From Fluctibacter corallii (GTDB lineage: Bacteria; Pseudomonadota; Gammaproteobacteria; Enterobacterales; Alteromonadaceae), in assembly GCF_025751585.1 (NCBI RefSeq), contig NZ_JAOWKX010000002.1, positions 465,662 through 529,661 of the forward strand: 64,000 nucleotides of DNA. The letters are read 5' to 3'. The notes under the pieces are model-generated. The model was not told where the DNA came from, searched no databases, and was given only the letters and a program-made list of their open reading frames with translations. A program made the translations under genes and the position numbers. Positions 34,588 through 43,858 of the stretch are shown here, in pieces (position 1 is the stretch's first letter; every line of letters starts with the position of its first letter).

Positions 34588-34681
34588 AGTAGTTATTTGT
34601 GTAGTTGCAACGTAGACTCTGCGTGTGTTGGGGTTTAGATTGTGTAAAGCGCTTTGATAACATTAAGACAACGTGTTTCAT
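34550..34681 (-). CDS. Small peptide (43 aa) between the ThiF-like and protease genes
   Basis: The frame starts with ATG seven bases after GAGG and encodes 43 residues: a basic N-terminal half (MKHVVLMLSKRFTQSKPQ) and a Cys/Asn/Tyr-rich C-terminal half (RCNYTNNYYGDQICRPEPTE) with two Cys. It is on the same strand between an E1-like adenylyltransferase and a cysteine protease, the place expected for a modified-peptide precursor. Whether it is translated is unproven, and I know of no family. A frameshifted remnant of a longer protein is an alternative. Confidence 0.45.
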   Translation of the reverse strand: MKHVVLMLSKRFTQSKPQHTQSLRCNYTNNYYGDQICRPEPTE

Positions 34682-34804
34682 GTAAATTCCTCATTAGTGA
34701 TTAACGAGAGTGATTGTGCTCGGTACGAGTTAATCAGTAAAATGAAAAATATCGCTCATGTTATTCGATAAAATCTATTAAAAGTAGTCACACTTAAAGC
34801 AGCG

Positions 34805-35662
34805 TCAATCTCGCTTAAACATCTTTTTCAGTCTGGGATAGATGAGGTATTTTTGAATAGGATTGTCGTTCCCCCAAGGACGCCATGTTTTGACTAAGCG
34901 GTTTTTATAGGCGTCGAAATGCAGGCCCCACGGCGCTGCAATAACGTCTCCACGTTTTAGAATGAGTTTTAGTACGTTCGATACAAGTACCCCTGCGGCG
35001 AGAGAAACTCCCATCGGCGTAGACGGCACATCTTTATTTTTGAAGTTTACTGAGTCATTCACCTTTAAATACTCAACCTGCATCATCGAAGGGGAAACCC
35101 CCATAATAAAGTGAATGATCTGATCTTCGTGGGATAACCCGTCAATGCGAAAATATTCCTCAAAACTCATCTGTCCGGGCATAAATATCAGCATGGAGGT
35201 GCCCATTCCCATTGGTGCGGCAGTTATACATGGAATACCTTTGTCGTAGCATGCCGCAAAGACCTTTCGACGAATATCAATCGCAAAAATATCCAAGCTA
35301 TCAATGTACACGTCAACGCCATCAAGAAAGTCATCAATGTTAGAAACCTGTATGCCCTCTTCCCAATTGTTGATGGTAGCAGTGGGGTTAATGCCTTTGA
35401 TAATGTTTTCTACAACCGCTGACTTATCTTTCCCGATGGTACTCATAGACGCACCGGCTTGCCGATTAAAGTTAGAGAGGTCGAAGGTATCAAGATCTGC
35501 GATATGAAAATGCCCGATGCCAAGCCGAGAACACACGATGGCATGATCGCCGCCCACACCGCCCAACCCGCCTATCGCGACTTTGGCATTACGTAAACGC
35601 TCTTGCTCTTGTGTGGTGACCCAGCCGATATTGCGAGAAAATGCCCTTGAATAGTCGAACAT
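34805..35662 (-). CDS. ThiF/E1-like adenylyltransferase
   Basis: The 285-residue protein has the nucleotide-binding loop GGLGGVGGDHA (~31-41) and the E1 signature DLDTFDLSNFNRQ with the conserved Arg that contacts ATP. E1/ThiF/MoeB enzymes adenylate a peptide or protein C-terminus. The zinc-binding C-x-x-C pairs of ThiF and MoeB are absent, and no thiamine, molybdopterin or ThiS/MoaD gene is nearby, so a biosynthetic ThiF role is unlikely. The same-strand neighbours downstream are a 43-residue peptide and a cysteine protease/hydrolase fusion. Peptide modification or a ubiquitin-like conjugation role is an inference. Confidence 0.8.
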   Translation of the reverse strand: MFDYSRAFSRNIGWVTTQEQERLRNAKVAIGGLGGVGGDHAIVCSRLGIGHFHIADLDTFDLSNFNRQAGASMSTIGKDKSAVVENIIKGINPTATINNWEEGIQVSNIDDFLDGVDVYIDSLDIFAIDIRRKVFAACYDKGIPCITAAPMGMGTSMLIFMPGQMSFEEYFRIDGLSHEDQIIHFIMGVSPSMMQVEYLKVNDSVNFKNKDVPSTPMGVSLAAGVLVSNVLKLILKRGDVIAAPWGLHFDAYKNRLVKTWRPWGNDNPIQKYLIYPRLKKMFKRD

Positions 35663-35770
35663 AATAATTCACTAATGTTGAAATTGTTTACCTAGAATAG
35701 AGGACGTTTTTGCACTTTGCGTACTCATAGTTTGGGCATTCAACGCAAAATAAGATCGATGGCTTTCTGT

Positions 35771-35810
35771 AAAACGCCAAGGTATTTAACATTCTACATA
35801 TACCTTGGCG
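35771..35810 (-). terminator. Rho-independent terminator after catalase
   Basis: An 11-bp perfect stem (CGCCAAGGTAT / ATACCTTGGCG) with a 14-base loop is followed on the minus strand by TTTT. It lies 13 bp after the catalase stop. Confidence 0.78.
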
Positions 35811-35822
35811 ATTCTTTATTGT

Positions 35823-37322
35823 TTACACCTCTTTGGGTGTATCGTCAGTAATAGGCACGGTATTCACGTCGGTATCAAGGGCTTCAACTGCAGCTTTCAC
35901 GCCTTGTGCGTAATCTGGATGAACCTTTTCTAATACGCTATACCAGCGGTTTTTAACACTATCTGAGCATGGCCCCATCGCGGCGGCGTAGTTGTTAAAC
36001 ATGCGTTCACGTTGTGCTTGATCCATTAATTCGAACAACGCGCGAGGTTGCACGTAATCAATGTCTTTATCTTCAACGTCGTAGCGGTTGGCATCACCGT
36101 CAATTTTAAGAGGCGGTTCAGGGTACTCAAGCCCCGTATGCGCAGCCTCATACTGATTAGGCTCATAGTAGGCATTGGCGTTGTCAAAATCGTTAGTGAA
36201 AAACCGCATTGCACCGTCTTTGTGATAATGCTTCACCACAGATGCTTTAGGGGCATTGGCTGGCAGTGCCTCATAGTGTGTACCAAGTCGGTATCTATGT
36301 GCATCAGCATAGGAGAAAATCCTTGCTTGTAGCATTTTATCCGGGCTGAAACCGATTCCCGGGACTACGTTAGATGGGCTATACGCCGCATTTTCTATCA
36401 TCTGAAAATAGTTATCGGGATTTTTGTTCATTTCCAGCTCACCGACTTCGATGAGAGGATAATCATCATGAGGCCACACTTTCGTTAAATCAAATGGATT
36501 GTAGGATTGTTGCCCAGCTTCTTCTTCAGGCATGACTTGAATGTACATCGTCCACTTTGGAAAGTGTCCGTTGTCTATTGCGTTGAATAAGTCTTCTTGA
36601 TAAGACTCACGGGTTTTCCCGATTAACGTTTCTGCCTCAGCGTTAGTGTAATGTTTATGTCCTTGTTGGGTTTTAAAATGGAATTTAACCCAAAAGCGCT
36701 CCCCCTTTTTATTCCACATGCTGAAGGTATGACTGCCATAGCCGTTCATGTGCATCGGATTAATGGGCAGACCACGGTCAGACATTAAAATAGTTACCTG
36801 ATGAACAGATTCTGGGTGAGATGCCCAAAAATCAAACATGGCTTCTGGCGAACGTAAGTTCGTTTTAGGGTGCCGTTTTTGCGTGCGAATAAAATCAGGA
36901 AATTTGTACCCATCGCGGATAAAAAAGATCGGCGTGTTATTGCCGACCATGTCCCAGTTTCCTTCCTCAGTGTAAAATTTAAGAGAAAACCCCCTAACAT
37001 CGCGCTCTGCATCGGCAGCACCTGACTCCCCCGCGACAGTTGACCAGCGACTCAGAACGTCGGTTTTTTTACCCACTTCACTAAACAGCGACGCGCAGGT
37101 GTATTGGGTAATATCGTGGGTAACCGTAAAGGTGCCTTGCGCGCCCCAACCTTTGGCATGCACCACACGCTCTGGAATACGCTCTCGATTCTGGTGCGCT
37201 AGCTTTTCAATAAGTTGGTAGTCTTCTAATAATGTGGGGCCGCGTTTACCCGCGGTTTTTGCGGTTTCGTTTGTGGGAACGGGCGTTCCCGCTGTCGTTG
37301 TGATTCGATTTGACGTGCTCAT
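35823..37322 (-). CDS. katA: Catalase (small-subunit clade)
   Basis: A haem catalase of 499 residues that dismutates hydrogen peroxide. The distal-site His is in [15 protein letters not shown] (~58), the Asn in [12 protein letters not shown] (~130), and the proximal haem-binding Tyr in [14 protein letters not shown] (~340). Length and the absence of a C-terminal flavodoxin-like domain indicate a small-subunit enzyme. No signal peptide is present, so it is cytoplasmic. It follows the OYE gene by ~80 bp on the same strand, suggesting a shared oxidative or electrophile stress response. A terminator follows. Confidence 0.95.
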   Translation of the reverse strand: MSTSNRITTTAGTPVPTNETAKTAGKRGPTLLEDYQLIEKLAHQNRERIPERVVHAKGWGAQGTFTVTHDITQYTCASLFSEVGKKTDVLSRWSTVAGESGAADAERDVRGFSLKFYTEEGNWDMVGNNTPIFFIRDGYKFPDFIRTQKRHPKTNLRSPEAMFDFWASHPESVHQVTILMSDRGLPINPMHMNGYGSHTFSMWNKKGERFWVKFHFKTQQGHKHYTNAEAETLIGKTRESYQEDLFNAIDNGHFPKWTMYIQVMPEEEAGQQSYNPFDLTKVWPHDDYPLIEVGELEMNKNPDNYFQMIENAAYSPSNVVPGIGFSPDKMLQARIFSYADAHRYRLGTHYEALPANAPKASVVKHYHKDGAMRFFTNDFDNANAYYEPNQYEAAHTGLEYPEPPLKIDGDANRYDVEDKDIDYVQPRALFELMDQAQRERMFNNYAAAMGPCSDSVKNRWYSVLEKVHPDYAQGVKAAVEALDTDVNTVPITDDTPKEV

Positions 37323-37402
37323 ACTTGCTCCGTTCGTATGTCGTAATGTATTGGCTCTGCGTACCGCTTAACCGCAGAGAAAGGCATGAAAAAGTGAACC
37401 TC

Positions 37403-38530
37403 TTACTTGTTCGTATGTGATTCTTGGTATTCTGGATAATCGGTATAGCCCTCAGCGCCGCCACCATACCAATGGCTCATGTCATCAAAGGGGGCAAGTG
37501 GCCAATTATGTTTAAACCGTTCGGGCAAATCAGGATTGGTAATAAACGGGCGTCCAAATGCAATAAAATCGGCCAGATTCTGCGCAACCGCTGCCTCGGC
37601 AGTTTCTTTGGTATAACCGCAATTGCCGACGATAAGCCCGTCGTAGTGCTGTCTAAATTCGTCTAATGTCATCGGCTCACCGCGCTCATGAAAACCAAAG
37701 CCGAGCCCATCCATGACATGCAAGTAACCGACTTTTCGCATGTTGAGTTGGGTCGCGGTGTAGGTGAAAATCTGACGATAATCATCACAGCCCATGTCGT
37801 TAAATGCACCATTTGGCGATAAGCGCACTCCGACGTTTTCTGGCTCCCAAACAGACAGCACGGCATCGACAACTTCGCCTAAAAAGCGAAAGCGGTTTTC
37901 TAGAGTACCACCGTAGTCATCGGTACGCTGATTGCTGCGCCCATCTAAAAATTGGTTGAGCAGATAGCCGTTTGCAGCGTGGATTTCAACACCATCGAAA
38001 TTGGCCTGTTTTGCACGCAGCGCGGCTTGTTTGTAGTCTTCAACGGTACGTTTAATGTCGCTGATTTCCATAGCTCGCGGGATTTCGTAGTCTTTCTTTC
38101 CCTTAGGCGTATGGATGTGATCACCGTCGATTTTCACTTCTGATGCAGAAAAGGGCCGTTTGCCATCGTGAAAATCGCTATGAGATGCTCGCCCACAGTG
38201 CCATAACTGCAGAACCATTTTGCTGCCTTTTTCATGCACGCGGCGGGTAATTTGTTGCCACCCTTCGGTCATTTCATCGGTGTATATGCCCGGTGAATCC
38301 ACCCAACCTATGGCTTCTTCAGATATAACTGTCGCCTCACTAATCAGAAATCCTGCATGAGCGCGTTGTTCGTAATAGGTACCCATTAATTCATTGGGAA
38401 CGCGGCTCTCGCCGGCTCTTGCGCGAGTAAGTGGTGCAAGTACACAGCGATTTTTCAATTCTCCTCCCAAAGCATGAATGGGTTGAAAAAGTGACGTGTG
38501 AGTAGATGAATGAGAGTCTGGCTTACTCAT
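37403..38530 (-). CDS. nemA: Old Yellow Enzyme family NADH:flavin oxidoreductase (NemA-like)
   Basis: The 375-residue FMN enzyme reduces activated double bonds, nitro compounds and similar electrophiles. Diagnostic parts: LFQPIHALGGELKNRCVLAPLTRARA at the start, LQLWHCGRASH, the His/Asn pair in DGVEIHAANGYLLNQFLDG, and IAFGRPFITNPDLPERF near the end. The ATG at 38530 is preceded by AGGAGC; a longer frame to 38626 is not needed. It sits upstream of the catalase gene on the same strand. Confidence 0.91.
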   Translation of the reverse strand: MSKPDSHSSTHTSLFQPIHALGGELKNRCVLAPLTRARAGESRVPNELMGTYYEQRAHAGFLISEATVISEEAIGWVDSPGIYTDEMTEGWQQITRRVHEKGSKMVLQLWHCGRASHSDFHDGKRPFSASEVKIDGDHIHTPKGKKDYEIPRAMEISDIKRTVEDYKQAALRAKQANFDGVEIHAANGYLLNQFLDGRSNQRTDDYGGTLENRFRFLGEVVDAVLSVWEPENVGVRLSPNGAFNDMGCDDYRQIFTYTATQLNMRKVGYLHVMDGLGFGFHERGEPMTLDEFRQHYDGLIVGNCGYTKETAEAAVAQNLADFIAFGRPFITNPDLPERFKHNWPLAPFDDMSHWYGGGAEGYTDYPEYQESHTNK

Positions 38531-38704
38531 AATGAAAATTGCTCCTTTTCTCGTCATAAAAAAGCTTGTACGGTAGAAGTTCGAATTTTGTTCTGTTTGT
38601 GCTGATCTTTTCTTTTTACCAGTCACTACAAGTAGTTAGCACAATTGTGGTCTACAGTAATAAAACAGTTTGGAAGTAAGCATAGTGAATAATTGGGAAA
38701 GTGT

Positions 38705-39565
38705 ATGTTGAATATCATTTGGCGCTCACAATGTCGTTTTTTGTTTTCTTTGTGTCTTGTTTTGCTGATAACAGGGTGTGCGAGTCAGCCAGACATGCAA
38801 ATAAGCCCACAGCAACAAAGTGATCTGTCAGATCCTCTGGTGGTAGAATCGTCCCATGGCACAGCAGTAATAGAGCCCACCGTTGTTGGATACGAAGACA
38901 CCGCTTATGACGACCCGTTGGAATTTATCAATCGTCCTATCTTTACGTTCAATGACTACCTATATCGTTATGCGCTGATTCCAATCGGCAAAGGTTACAA
39001 CTGGGTTATGCCCGATGCTGCCAAAGATAATGTGTCTAATTTTTTCAATAACTTGGGGGAGCCTTTGAGTGCGTTAAATCACGCTTTACAGGGCGAAGGA
39101 AAAAAAACAGGTAAAAATGTTGGCCGTTTCTTAATTAATTCAACTGTGGGACTACTGGGTTTTTTCGACCCCGCGAAACACTGGTTTGACATTGAGGAAG
39201 AAGACACAAATTTAGATAAAACCCTAAGACATTATGATGTTGGGTACGGCGCGTTTCTCGTATTGCCGGTACTGGGACAGTCTGACGTTCGCAACCTATT
39301 TTCGACCGTTGCTGAATCTCCACTGGCACCGATAAGGCATGTAACCGATGAGCCCCAAACAACGTATTACCTTTCGTGGGAAGCTATTCATTCATTTTCT
39401 GGTCGTGCGGAGTTATACGAAAAGTTACGCAACGAATCCGATGATCCATACGCCTTTTTCAGAAATCTCTATATGCAGGATTTACTCAGAGACAAGCAAT
39501 ACCCTACCTCACCTGCAAGCATCAATAAACTAAGAAAAGAGAAAAAGGATGATGCTAATGAGTAA
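38705..39565 (+). CDS. mlaA: MlaA/VacJ phospholipid-asymmetry lipoprotein
   Basis: MlaA sits in the outer membrane and removes misplaced phospholipids from its outer leaflet. The 286-residue precursor has a lipobox LLITGC, and the family segments DPLEFINRPIFTFNDYLYRY, FFNNLGEPLSALNHALQG and FLINSTVGLLGFFDPA. The ATG at 38705 is used instead of the upstream TTG. It overlaps an RND-type exporter gene by 8 bp, a pairing repeatedly seen where lipids are moved between membranes; the remaining mla genes are not in this window. Confidence 0.92.
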   Translation: MLNIIWRSQCRFLFSLCLVLLITGCASQPDMQISPQQQSDLSDPLVVESSHGTAVIEPTVVGYEDTAYDDPLEFINRPIFTFNDYLYRYALIPIGKGYNWVMPDAAKDNVSNFFNNLGEPLSALNHALQGEGKKTGKNVGRFLINSTVGLLGFFDPAKHWFDIEEEDTNLDKTLRHYDVGYGAFLVLPVLGQSDVRNLFSTVAESPLAPIRHVTDEPQTTYYLSWEAIHSFSGRAELYEKLRNESDDPYAFFRNLYMQDLLRDKQYPTSPASINKLRKEKKDDANE

Positions 39566-41996
39566 ATCCAGAATAGCGAACGCCTTAGTTAATCAGGCAC
39601 AATGGCTGCTCATTTTGTTTCTACTCTTGGCAGCAATCGCAGCGTACGGCTTGCAGTTTTTTAAGATTGATGCGTCAGCCGATACGCTGTTAGTAAAAAA
39701 CAATCGACTCTATATTCAAACGCAAATGATGAATAAGCGCTTTGCGCCGCAAGAGTTTATTTTGGTGGCAGTTGAGCCTAAAAATGCACCGCTGTTTAGT
39801 CAGCAAACTTTTTCATTGTTGCAAGCCATGGCGGAAGAAATTAACGAATTGCCTCGTGTTGACAGCGTGACACACATGCTAAATGTGCCGCTACTTTCCC
39901 AGATTGATTCGTTACAAGGAGAAATTGATCCTGATGACTGGACGTGGGAGGCGAAACAATATGATCCCAAGACTATGCAGGATATTTTCAGTGACCATCC
40001 ACTTTTCACCGATTTGCTCGTGAATAAAGCGCAGTCTGCCACGGCCATTCAAATTGTATTTAAGCACAATCAAGCACTACAAGCGCTTTATCATCAGATA
40101 ACAGATATACAGGCCCAGGCGCTTGAGGGAGCGTTGTCAGACAAACAAGAAGCAGACATTCAGGAACTAAAAGCGCAGGCTGAACCCATCGAAGCTGAGC
40201 TTACCAAGCAACGAAAACAAGAGATTGAAGCGCTATATAAGATTATTGCTAGTTATGACGATCAGGCTGATCTATACCTTGGTGGCAGTTATGTGTTGGG
40301 CCAGCAGCTTATCGATATCATTGAATCTGACCTTGTCACCTTTGGTAGCGCCATTGGTTTAGCGATTTGTGTGTTGCTGCTGCTATTTTTCAAAAGTATC
40401 AGATGGGTTATGTTGCCCGTTATATGTTGTGGCTTTAGTGTACTGTATACCATGGGGCTTTTCGGTTTCCTAGACTTACGCACCACCGTGATCAGCGCTA
40501 ACTTTGTTGCACTGCAACTTATTCTCACATTAGCCATCGTGATTCACCTTATTGTTGAGTTTCGTCAATGTGCTAATCAGTCTAACGAAGAAGACATAAA
40601 ACCATTATTAGTCGCCACACTTCAGCGCAAGCTCGCTCCGTGTTTTTATGCTGGATTAACCACTTCTGTGGGCTTTGGCTCACTTATTTTCAGTGGAATC
40701 CAGCCAGTTGTTACCTTTGGTTGGATGATGATTATCGCGACGATAATCTCTATTGTCACCAGTTTGGTATTGTTCCCTGCTATTCTCACCTTGTTTTCTC
40801 ATAAAGATATGCGCAGTGACGGCGGATTAAGTCGCGGGTTTATATCGTTGACCCGCAAAATCAGTATGAACGCCCCGAATACCGTGGTATTGACCACTGT
40901 TGTGATCACTGTGTTCAGCGTTGTTGGCCTACTGCGGTTAGATGTAGAGAATAGCTTTTTAGATTATTTTGCTGATTCAACGAATGTACATAAAGAACTG
41001 ACCTTTATAGATAGTCAATTTGGTGGCTCTACTCCTATGGATGTGGTTGTTACATTGCCAGATGAGTTTCAAAAACAAGATGTAACTCTGTCTGCAAAGT
41101 CGATTCAGACACTGCAAAAAATTCAATATGTATTATCTCAATATGAGGCGACCGGAAACATTACGTCTATTGTTAACTTTACTGAATTAGCTAAACAAAT
41201 TAATCAAGGGCAGCCTCTAACAGAATATGAACTTACTGTGATTTATACGCTGTTAGATAAGTCATTACGCGATAAGTTATTGGGTTCTTACTTTTCACCA
41301 GAACATAATCAATTGCGAATTAGCTCTCGTATTCAAGACAGCACGGAAGGATTAGATCGCCAGCAGTTTATGGACACCTTAAGCGCAGATATGAAACAGA
41401 TGGGGCTGCCAGAGGAGAACGTTACCATTACGAACCTCTTTGTCTTGTATCAAGATATTTTACAGCGGCTATTCACGTCGCAGATCATGACACTGGGCAT
41501 CGTATATATTGCGCTTTTTGTGGTGCTATTGTTTATTTTCAAGCAGCTAAGTATTGCCACCATTGCTTTACTCCCAAATATTTTGACTACGTTAGTGGTA
41601 TTAGGTGTAATGGGATGGTTAAACATTCCGCTAGATTTAATGACAATAACAATCGCGGCCATTGCGATGGGAATTGCGATTGATGACACCATTCATTTTG
41701 TTCATCGATACTTAGAGAGCAACGACGCAATAGTCACTGGTGCACGCCAGCGGCAATCTACTGCATTGGATAACACCTTCTCCAGTGTGGGTTATGCATT
41801 GTTTTATACCACTTCGGTGATTACCCTCGGTTTTTCGTTGCTTAGTTTTTCCGATTTTGTGCCAAGCATTTTATTTGGCTTACTAACAGGATTTGCGATG
41901 GTGTTTGCACTTATTGTCGATACCACATTGCTGCCAGTATTACTCGAACGCTTTGTGGGCCGTAAAGCGCTTAAAAGCCAAGCACATGATGTGTAA
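39558..41996 (+). CDS. RND-superfamily (MMPL/HpnN-like) exporter
   Basis: The 812-residue protein has two halves, each with a membrane helix, a large periplasmic loop and a 5-helix bundle (for example LILFLLLAAIAAYGLQF then GLAICVLLLLFFKSIRW). Helix 4 of the second half carries AMGIAIDDTIHFVHRY, the SSD/RND proton-relay region. HpnN/MMPL-type pumps extract lipophilic molecules. Translation is coupled to mlaA (8-bp overlap; AGGA eight bases before the ATG at 39558), so transport of lipids at the outer membrane is likely. The exact cargo is unknown. Confidence 0.87.
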   Translation: MSKSRIANALVNQAQWLLILFLLLAAIAAYGLQFFKIDASADTLLVKNNRLYIQTQMMNKRFAPQEFILVAVEPKNAPLFSQQTFSLLQAMAEEINELPRVDSVTHMLNVPLLSQIDSLQGEIDPDDWTWEAKQYDPKTMQDIFSDHPLFTDLLVNKAQSATAIQIVFKHNQALQALYHQITDIQAQALEGALSDKQEADIQELKAQAEPIEAELTKQRKQEIEALYKIIASYDDQADLYLGGSYVLGQQLIDIIESDLVTFGSAIGLAICVLLLLFFKSIRWVMLPVICCGFSVLYTMGLFGFLDLRTTVISANFVALQLILTLAIVIHLIVEFRQCANQSNEEDIKPLLVATLQRKLAPCFYAGLTTSVGFGSLIFSGIQPVVTFGWMMIIATIISIVTSLVLFPAILTLFSHKDMRSDGGLSRGFISLTRKISMNAPNTVVLTTVVITVFSVVGLLRLDVENSFLDYFADSTNVHKELTFIDSQFGGSTPMDVVVTLPDEFQKQDVTLSAKSIQTLQKIQYVLSQYEATGNITSIVNFTELAKQINQGQPLTEYELTVIYTLLDKSLRDKLLGSYFSPEHNQLRISSRIQDSTEGLDRQQFMDTLSADMKQMGLPEENVTITNLFVLYQDILQRLFTSQIMTLGIVYIALFVVLLFIFKQLSIATIALLPNILTTLVVLGVMGWLNIPLDLMTITIAAIAMGIAIDDTIHFVHRYLESNDAIVTGARQRQSTALDNTFSSVGYALFYTTSVITLGFSLLSFSDFVPSILFGLLTGFAMVFALIVDTTLLPVLLERFVGRKALKSQAHDV

Positions 41997-42173
41997 AGCT
42001 TTTTGAATATCTGCCGTTACAGAGAGAGTGAAAATGTTAATAAAATGTGAGGGTGCGTAATACTAACGCATTCTCCACACTTGATATGGCGCAAAGGAAT
42101 TGATAGTGAATTGTGAGGAATTGGGTATACTAGATCCAGTTCTCGTCAGCGCATTTGTGCCAAGTTATAGGCT

Positions 42174-42677
42174 ATGTTTGTAAAGCAAGAAAAATCAGAA
42201 AAAATTGAATTGGTAAAGCACATTATTCGGCAAAACCAATATCAACATCTTGACCGATGCTTTCAGCAAGTGACTGCGCTTGGCATGTCGGTCAATATGA
42301 GTGCGCTTAAACGTTTTGCTGAAAAGCTAAAACTGATCGATCAGGTCACACAGCAAAAAGACCGGCATTCAACGTCTTCTCCCCTTGCCTCAACTCCGGT
42401 TAAAGACGATTTAATCAGTGCTGTGGATGATGTGTTGAGTGAAGACGAGCCAAGTAATCAGGTTACCAATGCCGTGTCATCACAAAGTCCGCCATTTACG
42501 GTTACGCGTAACGGCTTAGAGGTGCCCTTTACGGCCGATGGTGTGACATTAACCCCCACCGAAATTAAAAAGCGTGAAGCGGAAATTACCTATGAGCTCG
42601 GTGCGCTTAAAATTCGAGAATCTGAACTACTGCAAGAATTAATTGTATTGTCGGAGCTGCTCGAAAACGTCACATAG
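42174..42677 (+). CDS. Hypothetical cytoplasmic protein
   Basis: I do not recognise this 167-residue protein. It has a basic N-terminal helical part (~1-65: EKIELVKHIIRQNQYQ, SALKRFAEKLKLIDQV), a Ser/Thr/Asp-rich linker (~65-110), and a C-terminal coiled-coil-like helix (~125-165: IKKREAEITYELGALKIRESELLQEL). No signal peptide or membrane helix. It stands alone on the plus strand, with no convincing ribosome binding site. DNA- or protein-binding is possible but unsupported. Confidence 0.65.
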   Translation: MFVKQEKSEKIELVKHIIRQNQYQHLDRCFQQVTALGMSVNMSALKRFAEKLKLIDQVTQQKDRHSTSSPLASTPVKDDLISAVDDVLSEDEPSNQVTNAVSSQSPPFTVTRNGLEVPFTADGVTLTPTEIKKREAEITYELGALKIRESELLQELIVLSELLENVT

Positions 42678-42858
42678 CGCATGGTAGGCGTATATACCTG
42701 ACGAAATTAACAGTAAAGAGGCTTAGTTACATCACACCGTCTAATATTGAATTCAATATCTTATCTAGATGTATTCATGCATCATGAGATGAGGCACGTT
42801 TGGGCTCACTCTACCCTGCAAAAAAACAAAAGGCTTTCACGTAGTCTTCTTCCCTAGG

Positions 42859-43602
42859 CTACGTCTTAGTGTAACCGACCTCAGTTATCGTCGAATCCAT
42901 GGACGACTGACGTCCTTTGTTAACGTTGAAGTAATGTAACAAAAGAGCAATCAACCCAATAACCAGAATTAATCCAGAGTTTGGCTCACTTACCTTGGTA
43001 AAATTATCAGAAGAGATCGCTTGGACTGCACCCGAGTATCTGGGTAATGATTTAAAAACCTGCTCATCTAAGACTGCAAGTTCACTTAGCTCTTGAGGTA
43101 GAGAAGACATATCGAAGAACTCGGCGAAAGGGAGTTCAGCGGAAATTCCATCTACAATATTAAAGTTTAAACCAAACAAGTCAAACGGTTGCTGCGAAAG
43201 AAGCTCTACATTTAACTCAACGTATAAGGCAATAGGTGAATCAAACACAGGAATAGTGAGTTCTTGGTATAGAATATCTTCAAGATTGGTAGAGCTAGTT
43301 GAAACCTTTTTATAAACTTTGTATTTCCCTGCTACTTTTCTAATGTAGCTTTTTATTTTTTTGTTACCCAAACTAATACAGATTGTACCATTTTTCTCTC
43401 CGTCTAGGTCTTTGGCCCCACCATCAGTAAAGGTTTCCACTGAGTTATCGGTATATGTTACTGAAAGATTTCCATCACTACCTACATCAATTTCTGTAAT
43501 GGTTGTCACGCCTAGTCCGATACTGGATGGTGTACTAAAGGACATGGGTGAAAAAAATAGAAGCATCATTATTGAAAGACTGCCAATGAAGTTCTTATCC
43601 AT
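42859..43602 (-). CDS. Exported protein with PEP-CTERM-like C-terminus
   Basis: The 247-residue protein has a signal peptide (FIGSLSIMMLLFFSPMSFS), a short beta-rich repeat-like N-terminal part (SDGNLSVTYTDNSVETF) and, at ~210-233, SEPNSGLILVIGLIALLLHY followed by basic residues. This resembles a PEP-CTERM sorting signal, which exosortase recognises, but a further 15 hydrophilic residues follow, which is atypical. AAGGAGG precedes the ATG. No exosortase gene is in this window. A stem (ACGTAG...CTACGT) overlaps the stop and may be a weak terminator. Confidence 0.65.
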   Translation of the reverse strand: MDKNFIGSLSIMMLLFFSPMSFSTPSSIGLGVTTITEIDVGSDGNLSVTYTDNSVETFTDGGAKDLDGEKNGTICISLGNKKIKSYIRKVAGKYKVYKKVSTSSTNLEDILYQELTIPVFDSPIALYVELNVELLSQQPFDLFGLNFNIVDGISAELPFAEFFDMSSLPQELSELAVLDEQVFKSLPRYSGAVQAISSDNFTKVSEPNSGLILVIGLIALLLHYFNVNKGRQSSMDSTITEVGYTKT

Positions 43603-43858
43603 TTTGTCCTCCTTGTATCTTACGCCCGTCTAAGGGGTAATTTAAATTGATAGCCAACATGTGCTTAAAGGTGACTATTTAGTTCCTAGAATGTTGTCTT
43701 TCTCCTAAGATGAATGAAGCCTTGTTAGTATTAAAGATGCGATACCTTAATAGTAGTTCAACAATCCAAAATCCGTTAATGACACAATGCAATCGGCCTT
43801 TAACTTTTAAGAGTTACGTGAGCCTGAATTTCACAGCACGTTATAGCCTAATGTGCGC

